A stretch of DNA of 64,000 bases from Sinorhizobium fredii USDA 257 (GTDB lineage Bacteria > Pseudomonadota > Alphaproteobacteria > Rhizobiales > Rhizobiaceae), in assembly GCF_000265205.3 (NCBI RefSeq), contig NT_187151.1:1-64000 (forward strand), in the 5' to 3' direction. Each line of letters begins with the position of its first letter. Within the stretch, counting starts at the first letter, position 1. The notes beneath the pieces are model-generated. The model ran no database searches. It was given only the letters and a program-made list of their open reading frames with translations, and was not told the origin of the DNA. Shown one piece after another: positions 39,143-47,682 of this stretch. The position numbers were made by a program, and so were the translations under genes.

Positions 39143-40149
39143 GCTGCCCGCGCCTTTCCGAATAGCCAGCCATCCAACTGGGCAGCGATTGCCGGGTCGA
39201 GCAGGCGGCGCTTCGCCATCCATTCCTCATCGAAAATCGTGCCAAGATATTTCTCGCCGCCATCGGCAACCGTCGTGACGACCGTGCCGGTGAGCTTGCC
39301 GGCGCCAATGAACTCCAGCGCCTTGTAGATGGCGCCGCCGGTCGAGCCGCCAACGAGCAGTCCCTTGCGCCGGGCGATGTACCGCGCCGTCTCGAAGGCT
39401 TGCGTATCGGTCACCTGCACGCCTTCGTCGATGCAGCCATAGTCCAGCACCTTGCCGACCTCATCGCCGGCGGGCGTGCCCGTTCCTGACTGGTAATAGG
39501 GGTGCCCCGGCTTGCCGAAAACGATCGAGCCGGCCGGCTCCACGGCAATAGTGCGTACGGCCGGATTGTTACGCTTCACACGCTGGGAGATTCCGGTCAT
39601 CGAGCCGCCGGTCCCCACGCAGCCGACAAAGGCGTCGATGCCGTCGGGAAGCTGGGCAACCAGTTCGTCCACGAGGCCGGTATAGCCTGCCGGATTTGCC
39701 GGGTTGTCGGACTGGTTCATGAACAGCGCGCCCGGAAGCTGCGCGCCGAGTTGCGCTGCGAGGCGTTGGCGCTCGACGACTGCGACCTCGTCTTCGCGAA
39801 AGTCGCCTTCGACATAGCGGATCTCAGCCCCTAGCGCCCGCATCATGCGGATCTTGTCGGGCGCTGCATGGTGGTCCACCACGGCAATGAAGCGCAGCCC
39901 GAATTCCAGCGCTGCGAGCGCCAGCCCCGTGCCAGTATTTCCCGACGATGATTCAACGATCGTGCCGCCCGGAGCGAGGCGCCCATCCTCAAGGGCCGCA
40001 ATCACCATGCTGCGAGCCATACGATCCTTCATCGAGCCGCCGGGATTGTTCTTCTCGATCTTCAGAACCAAGGTGGCGTTGCGGCCCGGCACGTCGATCG
40101 ACATGACCGGCGTCTGGCCGATCAATTGTGTTACGGTCGTGTGCAGCAT
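39139..40149 (-). CDS. y4xP: Cysteine synthase-like PLP enzyme, SbnA-like (y4xP)
   Basis: A 336-residue fold-type II PLP enzyme. The Schiff-base Lys lies in NNPGGSMKDRMA, the substrate loop is ESSSGNTGTGLAL, and the phosphate cup is GCVGTGGSMTG. It resembles cysteine synthase, but context points to the SbnA role: O-phosphoserine plus glutamate giving N-(1-amino-1-carboxyl-2-ethyl)glutamate (ACEGA). No serine acetyltransferase or sulfur gene is nearby, and a serine-kinase-like y4yB is in the same operon. Start ATG 40149 abuts the y4yA stop. Confidence 0.85.
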   Translation of the reverse strand: MLHTTVTQLIGQTPVMSIDVPGRNATLVLKIEKNNPGGSMKDRMARSMVIAALEDGRLAPGGTIVESSSGNTGTGLALAALEFGLRFIAVVDHHAAPDKIRMMRALGAEIRYVEGDFREDEVAVVERQRLAAQLGAQLPGALFMNQSDNPANPAGYTGLVDELVAQLPDGIDAFVGCVGTGGSMTGISQRVKRNNPAVRTIAVEPAGSIVFGKPGHPYYQSGTGTPAGDEVGKVLDYGCIDEGVQVTDTQAFETARYIARRKGLLVGGSTGGAIYKALEFIGAGKLTGTVVTTVADGGEKYLGTIFDEEWMAKRRLLDPAIAAQLDGWLFGKARAA

Positions 40150-41501
40150 CTAAACCTCTCCAATTGTGTCGGGAACGAGATTGGGCCGCCCTTCGGCGTC
40201 TTCGATGACGCAGAAGCGAGCGGGCATGGGATGGCGATGGAACTCGTTTTCGAGGAGGTCCATCTGGTAGCCGCCGGTGTTGGCGTATACGAGCAGGTCG
40301 CCAGCGCGCGGCGCGGTCGGGAACGTCAGCCACCGGTTGCTGATGACGTCCTCGTCGAGGCAGCTATGGCCGGCCAGATAGGCGCGGACCGGCGGCGATT
40401 GAACGGTCGCCTTGGTGGCAGGCACGAGAATAGGGTCGATCAGGAATTCGGAGGCGAACCAAGTTTCGCAGGCGCTGAAGCTGCAAAGATGACGTGCGAA
40501 TCCGGACCGAGCGCCTTCACCCGCGAGATTCGAAAGACAGTGATCGCCGCCTGGTCGGCCAGAGCGCGGCCGGGCTCCATCGCCAGCGTGAGACCCTCAC
40601 GCGCCAGGTAACCGGCTACGCTTCGGCCCTGGTTCATCTCCGCCTCCAAGAGCCGGTGCAGCCAGTCGGCTGCTGAAAGAGTGCTGCCATAGGGATAGAA
40701 AGAGTCCGGTATTTTCCCGGTGCGGTAGTCCTCGGGCGCCTGCGCCGCGAGATGCGCGTCGTACCTGGCTCGGTCGACATATTGGATAGGCAGGCCACCG
40801 CCAATATCGATCATGCCCGGAAAAAATCCCATCCGTCTGGCTTCGGCAATGAGGTCGGCGGCCTCACTGAGCGCTGCCACACGGGTCTCCCGGCGATAGC
40901 CGCTAAGGTGGAAATGCAGCCCGTCGAAACGGAGCCTGCCTTCGCCGGCAAGCCGAACGAGGCAATGAACAATCGCGTCGGGCGGCATGCCGAAGCGGCT
41001 CTTGCTTTGGTCCCTCGGTCGCAAACGCAAGAGGATCGGCTGTTGGCCAGCATCTGCCGGCAGACCGTGGATGAGATCCTCCAGTTCTTCCGGCGAGTCC
41101 ACCGATATCAGCGCGTTGCAATTGATCAGCGCTTGATGAAATGCGCTCGTCTTCGCCGGTCCCGTCGCCACAAGCCTGGCACCATCGGCCCCAAGCCGCC
41201 TTGCGTCGCGAAGCTCGTAGAGGCTGGAGACGTCGAGCCCGGCGCCTGCGCTGAGCGCTGCCTGCATGAGCCCGGGCGATTTGTTGGCCTTCGCCCCGTA
41301 ATAGATCGCATGCTCGACGCGGCGCTCCGTCAGTACGCCCTTCAAGGCGGCAAGATTCTCCCGCAACGCATCCGGCCAGACCAGATTGAGCGGGGAGCCG
41401 TGGCGGGCGGCCCAATCGAAAAGAAGAGGACCGTATTTGGTGAGAAGGTCCGCAGTCGCCGATCGCAGAATCGGTGGCAGCCCATGGCCGATCTTCGTCA
41501 T
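40150..41501 (-). pseudogene. y4yA: PLP-dependent decarboxylase, SbnH/LysA-like (y4yA), frameshifted
   Basis: A fold-type III decarboxylase of the diaminopimelate/ornithine class, in siderophore clusters the enzyme that decarboxylates the citryl-amino acid (SbnH). The N-terminal barrel has the PLP Lys in IYYGAKANKSPGLMQA, then DGLHFHLSGYRRET, FFPGMIDIGGGLPI and LAMEPGRALADQ. Near 40482 one base is missing: the open frame ends early (KLGSPPNS), whereas the next frame continues with ACETWFASEFLIDP, the active-site Cys region AGHSCLDEDV and LLVYANTGGYQMD to a stop at 40150. Restored length is about 450 residues. As written, the protein would lose its C-terminal active-site half. Sequencing error is possible. 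Confidence 0.82.
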
Positions 41502-41929
41502 CACAGCGCCCCCGCGGAAAAGACCGGCGCCATGTCCATCGGAGTGGGACTGCTCAAAAGCTCAAGCGGCACATCGCATGTCGGCAAGCCGTGGGCAAAA
41601 ACGTGCCGGGTCGTCTTGTAGGGAAACTTGCGGCCGCTGCGCGCCATCGCGAAGATTTCAGCCGGAGTAATGTTCCCACCTGGGCGCCAACTCTCTACCC
41701 GCACCGAATCGTTGTCGAGAAGAAGCACCGGCATCCTGGTGAGCCGGAGGCGATGCGCAGCCGTCAACCGGTGATAGTCGTCAATCACGAATAAGGCATC
41801 CTTCTCGGCTGTTATTGGCACGGTCCATGAGCCTGTTTGCAGGATTTGGGCCTGCAGTGCATCGACCCTGTCAGGGTTCACCTCTTCTGTTGGGATCAAT
41901 TGTGCTGCGGAGAGAGGGCAATGTTCCAT
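41501..41929 (-). CDS. y4yB: ParB/SbnI-like free serine kinase candidate (y4yB)
   Basis: A 142-residue ParB/sulfiredoxin-fold protein. [14 protein letters not shown] matches the fold's D-x-H-R signature, and the C-terminal [11 protein letters not shown] matches the PxxTTRH motif of SerK/SbnI, enzymes that phosphorylate free L-serine with a nucleotide. It is shorter than SbnI and lacks its long C-terminal extension. It would supply O-phosphoserine for y4xP. ATG 41929 is favoured by GTGAGG 8 bases upstream over ATG 41965, which lacks a ribosome site. It is the first gene of the six-gene operon; its stop overlaps the y4yA start. Confidence 0.75.
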   Translation of the reverse strand: MEHCPLSAAQLIPTEEVNPDRVDALQAQILQTGSWTVPITAEKDALFVIDDYHRLTAAHRLRLTRMPVLLLDNDSVRVESWRPGGNITPAEIFAMARSGRKFPYKTTRHVFAHGLPTCDVPLELLSSPTPMDMAPVFSAGAL

Positions 41930-42113
41930 GCGGTCCGGCCTCACGCTCGCTCTTTCGCATCGCACATATCTTGATTATCCGCGTTCACGTCTAGTCTCCT
42001 GCGCGTTCGCTGCCTCGTCGCTCGCAAATGTGCAAGCGACAGCGGCCGGCGAGGCGCGGTGAGGATACCCACATGGGAAAATGGGTCATGAACTAGCCGG
42101 GAAGGCCGACGGC

Positions 42114-43904
42114 CTAGGCCGGATGGTCGGCCGTAAGGCGTGCCTTCAGGTCGTTCAGATAGCCTTCTGCATAGTGCTGCGCCATTGAAAGCGGCAGATT
42201 AATCCCGGCCGTCGCGGCCTCTTCAATCGCCTTCCTTGCGAGCCCGTTGCGAATAGCCAGCTTGACCCCGGGTCCCGAGACAAGGCCGACTGCTTGTGCT
42301 GCGACCCCTATGCCAGCCTCTATCAGCGCCTGCTTCATATTGCCTCCGGTAATCGCTGTACGGAGGAGATTTGCGGCTTGCGCCTCGCATGCAAGCGTCA
42401 TGGATACGAGATCGGCCACCTGTCCGATTCCCGGGATGAAGCTGAGCACTCCCACGGCCGTTGCAGCCCAGTCAAGCACTTTAGACCCTACCCGCAGCAC
42501 GGAGTCGACGACATGCATGAGGGCTCCGCCGTTCTTTTTCGGTGACTTGATGTCAGGCTGGTCCGCCAGGCCCATCTTCATGTCTGCGACAGCGTTCTGC
42601 GCAGCCTCAGTTTCCGGCACATGGAACTTTGGCTGCTGAACGGTGCGGTTTGCCGTAGTCATGTTTGTGTAGAAACGGCCAAAGTCTTCTTTGCTGACGT
42701 TGCCAGAATCGACCGTATGTCCGCCGCCGAAGTCGAAAAATCCATGATGAGTCTTATAGCCCGTAATCGCATTGTTTAGCAGACCGAACAGAAGAGGATC
42801 TGAAAGGAGCTGCGAGGCAGCTTCACGTACTTTCGGATCCAAGCTCTTGTCGTCTGCCATACTCGCCAGCTTGTCGCGTGTGAGATCACCGCTCCCGAAA
42901 AATAACTCCTGATGGCTGTTAATTGTCTTGAGCGTGTCCAACTCGGCTTGTGTGAGGCTCATCGACGAGGAGGCCACTTGCAGGAAGTCCTCTTTGTGGA
43001 CCTTATCTATATTACCACCGTACAACCTCTTCCATTCTTCCGGATGACTGACGAAGTATTGAGCCGCCGCAATGACCTGGGGTGGACATTTGCCTGTTTT
43101 CGCTTCGCCGTCGACGATCTGCTTGAAGTCGGCCAGACTCAGGTTCTTGGGAAGATATTCCGAGTACCGATAAAGCTCCCGTAGAGCATCGTTCTCGGTC
43201 ATGACCGATGGCTGGGCATTCTCGGCGCTGTCGGATGGGATGTAGTTCTGCGCGTAGCTTTGCGCTTGGCTTTCCTGAAATGCGGCAACTTGTGGGTGAT
43301 GTTTGGAAAATTCAGACAAGTCCTTCGCAGTGATCTTGCCTCCACAGCGACCATCGCCCTGCGAGCCGATTGCATAAAAAAGTTCGGGATCCTGTAGCAA
43401 TGCCTCGATTGCCGCTTTCAGATCCGGCGGTGTAGAGGGATCATTGACTTTAGCCTCCAGCGACTCCCAACTGAGTGGGCACAGATCCTTGTGACGGTTC
43501 AGCACTGCGACAATCTGCAACTCAGGCTTAGTCAGCGATCCACCGTTCCATGTAATTCTCGAGCTTTGTATGGGAGCTGGCGCGACATAATGGTCGTCGA
43601 TCGCAACAGCCGACTGCGGGGTCTGATCCATTGATTCGATCGCCGCCCTCATGTGGGGGGGCAGCAGGGCCAATGGGTCCTTCTGCAAATCCTCCAAGGT
43701 CGACTCGGCATCCGGCGGCAGCAGGTCCTCCCGACTGGCTAAAGGACCAATCCTGTCTAGCATGTTAGTGGACAGCATCGCTTCGAAGGACAATACGCTT
43801 TGCTGCCCCTGGGCTACCCGAGGCGCGAAAGCTTTGGCGAGCGACGCCTGGGCGAACTGTGCAGGATTAGAGCTGATCATTGGTAAAAGGTTGCTGGCCG
43901 ACAT
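42114..43904 (-). CDS. nopX: Type III translocon protein NopX (NolX)
   Basis: A 596-residue secreted protein, the length of NolX of S. fredii. It is related to HrpF of Xanthomonas and needed to pass effectors through the plant membrane. Two related halves are visible (NGGSLTKPELQIVAVLNRHKDL and SLTQAELDTLKTINSHQELF, each followed by a GxGRCGGKITAKDLSEF or GGNIDKVHKEDF type segment), repeats as in HrpF. Hydrophobic stretches near the C-terminus (VLDWAATAVGVLSFIPGIGQVADLVSMTLA, IEAGIGVAAQAVGLVSG) may insert in membranes. It is read away from nolW and has its own tts box. ATG 43904. Confidence 0.93.
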   Translation of the reverse strand: MSASNLLPMISSNPAQFAQASLAKAFAPRVAQGQQSVLSFEAMLSTNMLDRIGPLASREDLLPPDAESTLEDLQKDPLALLPPHMRAAIESMDQTPQSAVAIDDHYVAPAPIQSSRITWNGGSLTKPELQIVAVLNRHKDLCPLSWESLEAKVNDPSTPPDLKAAIEALLQDPELFYAIGSQGDGRCGGKITAKDLSEFSKHHPQVAAFQESQAQSYAQNYIPSDSAENAQPSVMTENDALRELYRYSEYLPKNLSLADFKQIVDGEAKTGKCPPQVIAAAQYFVSHPEEWKRLYGGNIDKVHKEDFLQVASSSMSLTQAELDTLKTINSHQELFFGSGDLTRDKLASMADDKSLDPKVREAASQLLSDPLLFGLLNNAITGYKTHHGFFDFGGGHTVDSGNVSKEDFGRFYTNMTTANRTVQQPKFHVPETEAAQNAVADMKMGLADQPDIKSPKKNGGALMHVVDSVLRVGSKVLDWAATAVGVLSFIPGIGQVADLVSMTLACEAQAANLLRTAITGGNMKQALIEAGIGVAAQAVGLVSGPGVKLAIRNGLARKAIEEAATAGINLPLSMAQHYAEGYLNDLKARLTADHPA

Positions 43905-44095
43905 TGTGCATCCTCAGACGTGATGTTGTCCCTCCACAAGGACCTTCTATAAGGCGCTTGCGCTCACGAAGTGACAATCTTAAAGCCTCCGCTGGAGTAA
44001 CTATGCTTTTTGATTGCTTCGCTCCATGCTAGCTACAAAGGTCAATTCCGGCACAATGGTCGGCGACATCGTTGGAGCTACCGATTCACATCATG

Positions 44096-44123
44096 AGCGG
44101 TTTAGCTTTCGAGAAACTGACGA
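44096..44123 (-). promoter_or_regulatory. tts box of nopX
   Basis: On the minus strand TCGTCAGTTTCTCGAAAGCT fits the tts consensus with one change (GTCAGTTT for GTCAGCTT), about 190 bases ahead of nopX. Confidence 0.85.
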
Positions 44124-44185
44124 GGCTTAGACGAATAACAATCAAGAGGTGACCGCAGTGAGGTGCTAATCCTAAAGTCTGAATT

Positions 44186-44890
44186 TCATTTCTTGCTCAG
44201 CTCAGCCTTCCCGCCATCGTCGTTCTCTGGCAGCATCTCAGAAGTATAAAAGACTTCCGGTCTCCCGCCGCGGACGACCGTGGTGGAGGAGCCCCGAAAC
44301 AGTACCATCACAGATTCCCTGGCGGGCGTATCGGTTGCGCGAGGCTGCGCCTGCGCCACTGCCAGTAGACCGTTCAACGTCTGCTCGATGAGCGCGATGA
44401 AGCGCGGCGGGCCGGACACTAAGACCAGGCCATTTCCCGGCGCGGGTCTCACCGGATAGCGCTCATCAGAGATGTCAAGCTTATCGAGGGCGAGCTTGAA
44501 AGCACTAAAGTGAACTGAACTCAACACAAGCATCCGAGTTTGTGCTTCTTTTGCAGCAGACACATAGAGCACAACCCCGTCATAATACCATTGGAGATCG
44601 TAGAGATCGGTCAATCGGTCGAGGAACTCGCGCGGTGACAACTCCGGTATACGCCCGCGAATCCGCCCCTTCACCTCTGCGCTGATGTTAACACTGATTT
44701 TCAGGTTGTTGCCGAACTCCTGCAACGCGGCAGAGAGATCCTGATCTAGAACCGTATACTTATAGGAGGTCGAGGGGAGCGGCAGGGTGGCCCCGAGGGT
44801 TGTGTGGATTCCGGCAAATAGAAAAAGCCCGACACAGAGCAGTCTCCTAAACATATGAAGCGGTGTGAATGGGATCGGCGTTGTCGGCAT
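44186..44890 (-). CDS. nolW: Secretin N-terminal domain protein RhcC1 (NolW)
   Basis: A 234-residue protein, the length known for NolW. It supplies the periplasmic N0/N1-type domains of the T3SS secretin as a separate chain, while RhcC2 forms the channel. A signal peptide (MFRRLLCVGLFLFAGIHTTLGA) is followed by YTVLDQDLSAALQEFGNNLKISVNIS and ELSPREFLDRLTDLYDLQWYYDGVVLYV. ATG 44890 was chosen because it gives the family length and a plausible signal peptide. It is divergent from nolB across a 155-base intergenic region. Confidence 0.92.
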   Translation of the reverse strand: MPTTPIPFTPLHMFRRLLCVGLFLFAGIHTTLGATLPLPSTSYKYTVLDQDLSAALQEFGNNLKISVNISAEVKGRIRGRIPELSPREFLDRLTDLYDLQWYYDGVVLYVSAAKEAQTRMLVLSSVHFSAFKLALDKLDISDERYPVRPAPGNGLVLVSGPPRFIALIEQTLNGLLAVAQAQPRATDTPARESVMVLFRGSSTTVVRGGRPEVFYTSEMLPENDDGGKAELSKK

Positions 44891-44987
44891 CTCGTCTTGA
44901 TAAACCAAATCTGAAAATCTCCCATGCGGTTCAACTCGACTAACATCACTCTTCAATGGGCAAGCGACGCTGCCGGTAGTCAGCGTG

Positions 44988-45015
44988 TCGTCAGCTCGCC
45001 TCGCTAGAGTTCCAC
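44988..45015 (+). promoter_or_regulatory. Weak candidate tts box of nolB
   Basis: TCGTCAGCTCGCCTCGCTAG matches the left half of the tts consensus (TCGTCAGCT, then TCG four bases on) but not the right half. The position, 30 bases ahead of nolB and between divergent T3SS genes, supports it. Confidence 0.4.
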
Positions 45016-45045
45016 GTCAAAGAGTTAAGTAATCGAGTCCTTCTC

Positions 45046-45540
45046 ATGATGCTGCCTGTCACGTCAATCTCTAACAGTCTCCCCAGGGTCGCGTCATCGT
45101 CATTCGGCGAGCAAGCTCAGTTTGAGCGTGCTCTGGCACAGGCGGCTGATTCGATGAAAAACGATACTGCTTCAACGCCAGTGAGGACGGCGCCTATTTC
45201 TCCGCCGATGGACGTTCACCGCGCGGCGCCAACGAGCCCGCTGAAGGACCGCGTGCTGCAGACGATTTCTGCGATTTGCCCGGATAGTATAGTTGCTGCT
45301 GCCGCGCCCAACCATAAGGCGGCCCTTATAAGCGGCGCTCCGCCCGGGCCGTCGCAGAAGCTCCCTGTCGAAGATGGGGCGGGCACCGAAAGGTTGGGAA
45401 TCCCGCAAGGGGGGCATGATTTTGACGTGATGGTTGCCGGTCTGCGGGATCTTTATAATGGCGTGACCCAAGTTGCTCTTGTTTCGAAGGGTATCAGCGG
45501 CATCACCTCATCCGTAAACAAACTATTAAAGGAAGGGTGA
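45046..45540 (+). CDS. nolB: NopB/NolB, type III pilus-associated protein
   Basis: A 164-residue protein, the length of NolB (NopB), which is secreted and associated with the surface pilus and is counted as an inner-rod candidate (SctI). No signal peptide. A Ser- and Pro-rich first half and a C-terminal amphipathic stretch VAGLRDLYNGVTQVALVSKGISGITSSVNKLLKEG resemble rod subunits. First gene of the long operon nolB to rhcU. Confidence 0.9.
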   Translation: MMLPVTSISNSLPRVASSSFGEQAQFERALAQAADSMKNDTASTPVRTAPISPPMDVHRAAPTSPLKDRVLQTISAICPDSIVAAAAPNHKAALISGAPPGPSQKLPVEDGAGTERLGIPQGGHDFDVMVAGLRDLYNGVTQVALVSKGISGITSSVNKLLKEG

Positions 45541-45549
45541 GTAGCGCGC

Positions 45550-46419
45550 ATGTTCGGCTCAGCCCATGGCGACACAACGAGCAGCGACACGTCTGGCCGG
45601 CGACCGCTTCGCCTCGTCGTGCTGCCACTTCTCCTGGCTCTGAGCAGTTGCAAGGTCGATCTCTATACCCAGTTGCAAGAGCGCGAGGCGAATGAGATGC
45701 TCGCGCTTCTGATGGACAACGGGGTTGATGCGGTCCGGGTGGCCGGTAAGGATGGCACCAGCACAATCCAGGTCGACGAAAAGTTGCTCGCCTTCTCAAT
45801 CAAGCTCCTGAATGGCAAGGGGCTGCCGCGCCAATCTTTCAAGAACCTTGGCGAAATATTCCAAGGTTCGGGCCTTATTGCATCACCGACCGAGGAGCGT
45901 GCACGTTACGTTTATGCCCTTAGCGAAGAGTTGTCGCATACAATCAGCGATATCGATGGCGTGTTCTCGGCGCGTGTTCATGTGGTACTGCCGCATAACG
46001 ACCTGCTGCGAGCAGGCGACACACCGTCATCGGCCTCGGTTTTTATCCGCCACGACGCCAAAACGAATCTCCCAGCTCTGCTGCCTAAGATAAAGATGCT
46101 CGTCGCCGAAAGCATCGAAGGCTTGGCCTACGACAAGGTAGAAGTGGTTTTGGTGCCGGTGGAAAGGTCCGCACAAGAGCAACGGTCTTTACTGGAGCCT
46201 GACTTGGCTCAAGCATCTAGGCCTATCCCAGTGCCGCTCCTGGCTGTCGCGGTGGGTGTTGGCGCTGCAGTGTTCGCTGTGACGTGTTACCTCTTGTTCA
46301 TCGTTCTTGGGCATCGGCGCAGGCAATTAACTGGCGAACTATCTAGAGTCCAGGAGCGCCCCGGTGTTTCCGCTCTCGCGGCTATTCGTAAAAAGATACC
46401 GGCGCTAGGGCGTAGGTGA
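45550..46419 (+). CDS. nolT: Inner-ring lipoprotein RhcJ (NolT, SctJ)
   Basis: A 289-residue member of the YscJ/PrgK family, forming the inner-membrane ring. A lipoprotein signal (LVVLPLLLALSSC) is followed by the YscJ start KVDLYTQLQEREANEMLALLMDNGVDA, and a C-terminal membrane helix (LLAVAVGVGAAVFAVTCYLLFIVL) anchors it. ATG 45550. Its stop overlaps the GTG of nolU (GTGA). Confidence 0.95.
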   Translation: MFGSAHGDTTSSDTSGRRPLRLVVLPLLLALSSCKVDLYTQLQEREANEMLALLMDNGVDAVRVAGKDGTSTIQVDEKLLAFSIKLLNGKGLPRQSFKNLGEIFQGSGLIASPTEERARYVYALSEELSHTISDIDGVFSARVHVVLPHNDLLRAGDTPSSASVFIRHDAKTNLPALLPKIKMLVAESIEGLAYDKVEVVLVPVERSAQEQRSLLEPDLAQASRPIPVPLLAVAVGVGAAVFAVTCYLLFIVLGHRRRQLTGELSRVQERPGVSALAAIRKKIPALGRR

Positions 46420-47054
46420 AATTACCAATGCCGATAGCGATACAAAATACCCAACCTGATGTTTCGTTCCAATCGCACTCCGTTCCCAGGAGCGAGCTTG
46501 CTGCGTCGACCCATCCGACGCGTCTTGCCGCCCGTCTCGATCCGGAGTTGTCGGCTGCGACAGTGGTGCAGTTGCAGAAGTGTGCGAGGCTTCAGCCACG
46601 ACTGGCAGAATTGCTGCTTGGCAATGACATGGATTGGAACCGAATCGGATGGGGGCCCGATCTCCTGCGCGGCCATGATCCTCGTCGCGCTGCTCTTCTT
46701 GCCGGAAGTATTTGGCATGCCCGTTCGCTTCTGAAAGTCGTTTCTCAGCGTGACCTCGCCCGTCTCGTTGAACGTATTGGCGCTGATGCGCACGCATTTG
46801 GCATCCGACATCTGGCGCATGCTATCGCAGACAAATTGATCTCTGATCCGGAAAAACTCGCGTTGCAAATAGAACACGATGGACATGCTTGTCTTGGTGC
46901 TTGGCTCAACATAAGACCAGCGCTTGAGCGGAACCGCGTGCTTCTACGCTTGCCGCTCGGTACAGCCGCGGAGAACCCGGCGCCTGAGCACGATGGTGCC
47001 TCAAGCGGGTTGTTTTCGCTCGTGATAGCCCATTTCGAGATGGAGAGCCCGTGA
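46416..47054 (+). CDS. nolU: Sorting-platform protein NolU (SctK-like)
   Basis: A 212-residue cytoplasmic protein at the SctK position between sctJ and sctL. Start GTG 46416 overlaps the nolT stop and gives the length I recall for NolU; an ATG at 46428 is the alternative. Sequence similarity to SctK is weak, so the role rests on gene order. Confidence 0.85.
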   Translation: MKLPMPIAIQNTQPDVSFQSHSVPRSELAASTHPTRLAARLDPELSAATVVQLQKCARLQPRLAELLLGNDMDWNRIGWGPDLLRGHDPRRAALLAGSIWHARSLLKVVSQRDLARLVERIGADAHAFGIRHLAHAIADKLISDPEKLALQIEHDGHACLGAWLNIRPALERNRVLLRLPLGTAAENPAPEHDGASSGLFSLVIAHFEMESP

Positions 47055-47055
47055 T

Positions 47056-47682
47056 ATGACAGCCGACATTTCAGCAGCACCCGTCGCGCCGCAGATGCGC
47101 CCATTGGGGCCACTGATACCCGCGAGTGAGCTTAATATCTGGCACAGCGCTGGAGATGCGCTTGCCGCAGCAAAACGGCATCAGCAGCGGGTCCGTACCT
47201 GGGCACGCGCCGCTTATCAGAGGGAGCGGGCCCGCGGCTACGCCGAGGGGTTGAATACAGGCGCCGAGGAAATGTCAGGGCTGATTGCACGAGCAGTCAC
47301 CGAAGTAGCGCAACGAAAGGCAGTTCTGGAAAAGGAATTGCCACAGCTTGTCATAGAGATACTGAGCGATCTTTTAGGTGCTTTCAATCCGGGTGAGCTG
47401 TTGGTGAGGGCTGTTCGTCACGCGATTGAGCGCAGATACAACGGCGCGGAAGAAGTTTGCCTTCATGTGTGTGCCACGCAAGTCGATATGCTCGCGCGCG
47501 AGTTCGCCGGTTGCGACGGACGGGAGAAGCGGCCGAAGGTTCGAATTGAAACGGATCCTACGTTGTCGCCGCAAGAGTGTGTGCTGTGGAGCGAGTATGG
47601 CAACGTCGCTCTTGGACTTGATGCGCAGATGCGCGCGCTGCGCCTTGGCTTCGAGTACCTTTCTGAAGAAGGAGAACTGTGA
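47056..47682 (+). CDS. nolV: ATPase regulator RhcL (NolV, SctL)
   Basis: A 208-residue FliH/YscL-type protein that links the ATPase RhcN to the sorting platform. The N-terminal half is helical and charged (DALAAAKRHQQRVRTWARAAYQRERARGYAEG, typical of FliH). The C-terminal domain includes LVIEILSDLLGAFNPGELLVRAVRHAIE. Its stop overlaps the GTG of rhcN (GTGA). Confidence 0.92.
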   Translation: MTADISAAPVAPQMRPLGPLIPASELNIWHSAGDALAAAKRHQQRVRTWARAAYQRERARGYAEGLNTGAEEMSGLIARAVTEVAQRKAVLEKELPQLVIEILSDLLGAFNPGELLVRAVRHAIERRYNGAEEVCLHVCATQVDMLAREFAGCDGREKRPKVRIETDPTLSPQECVLWSEYGNVALGLDAQMRALRLGFEYLSEEGEL

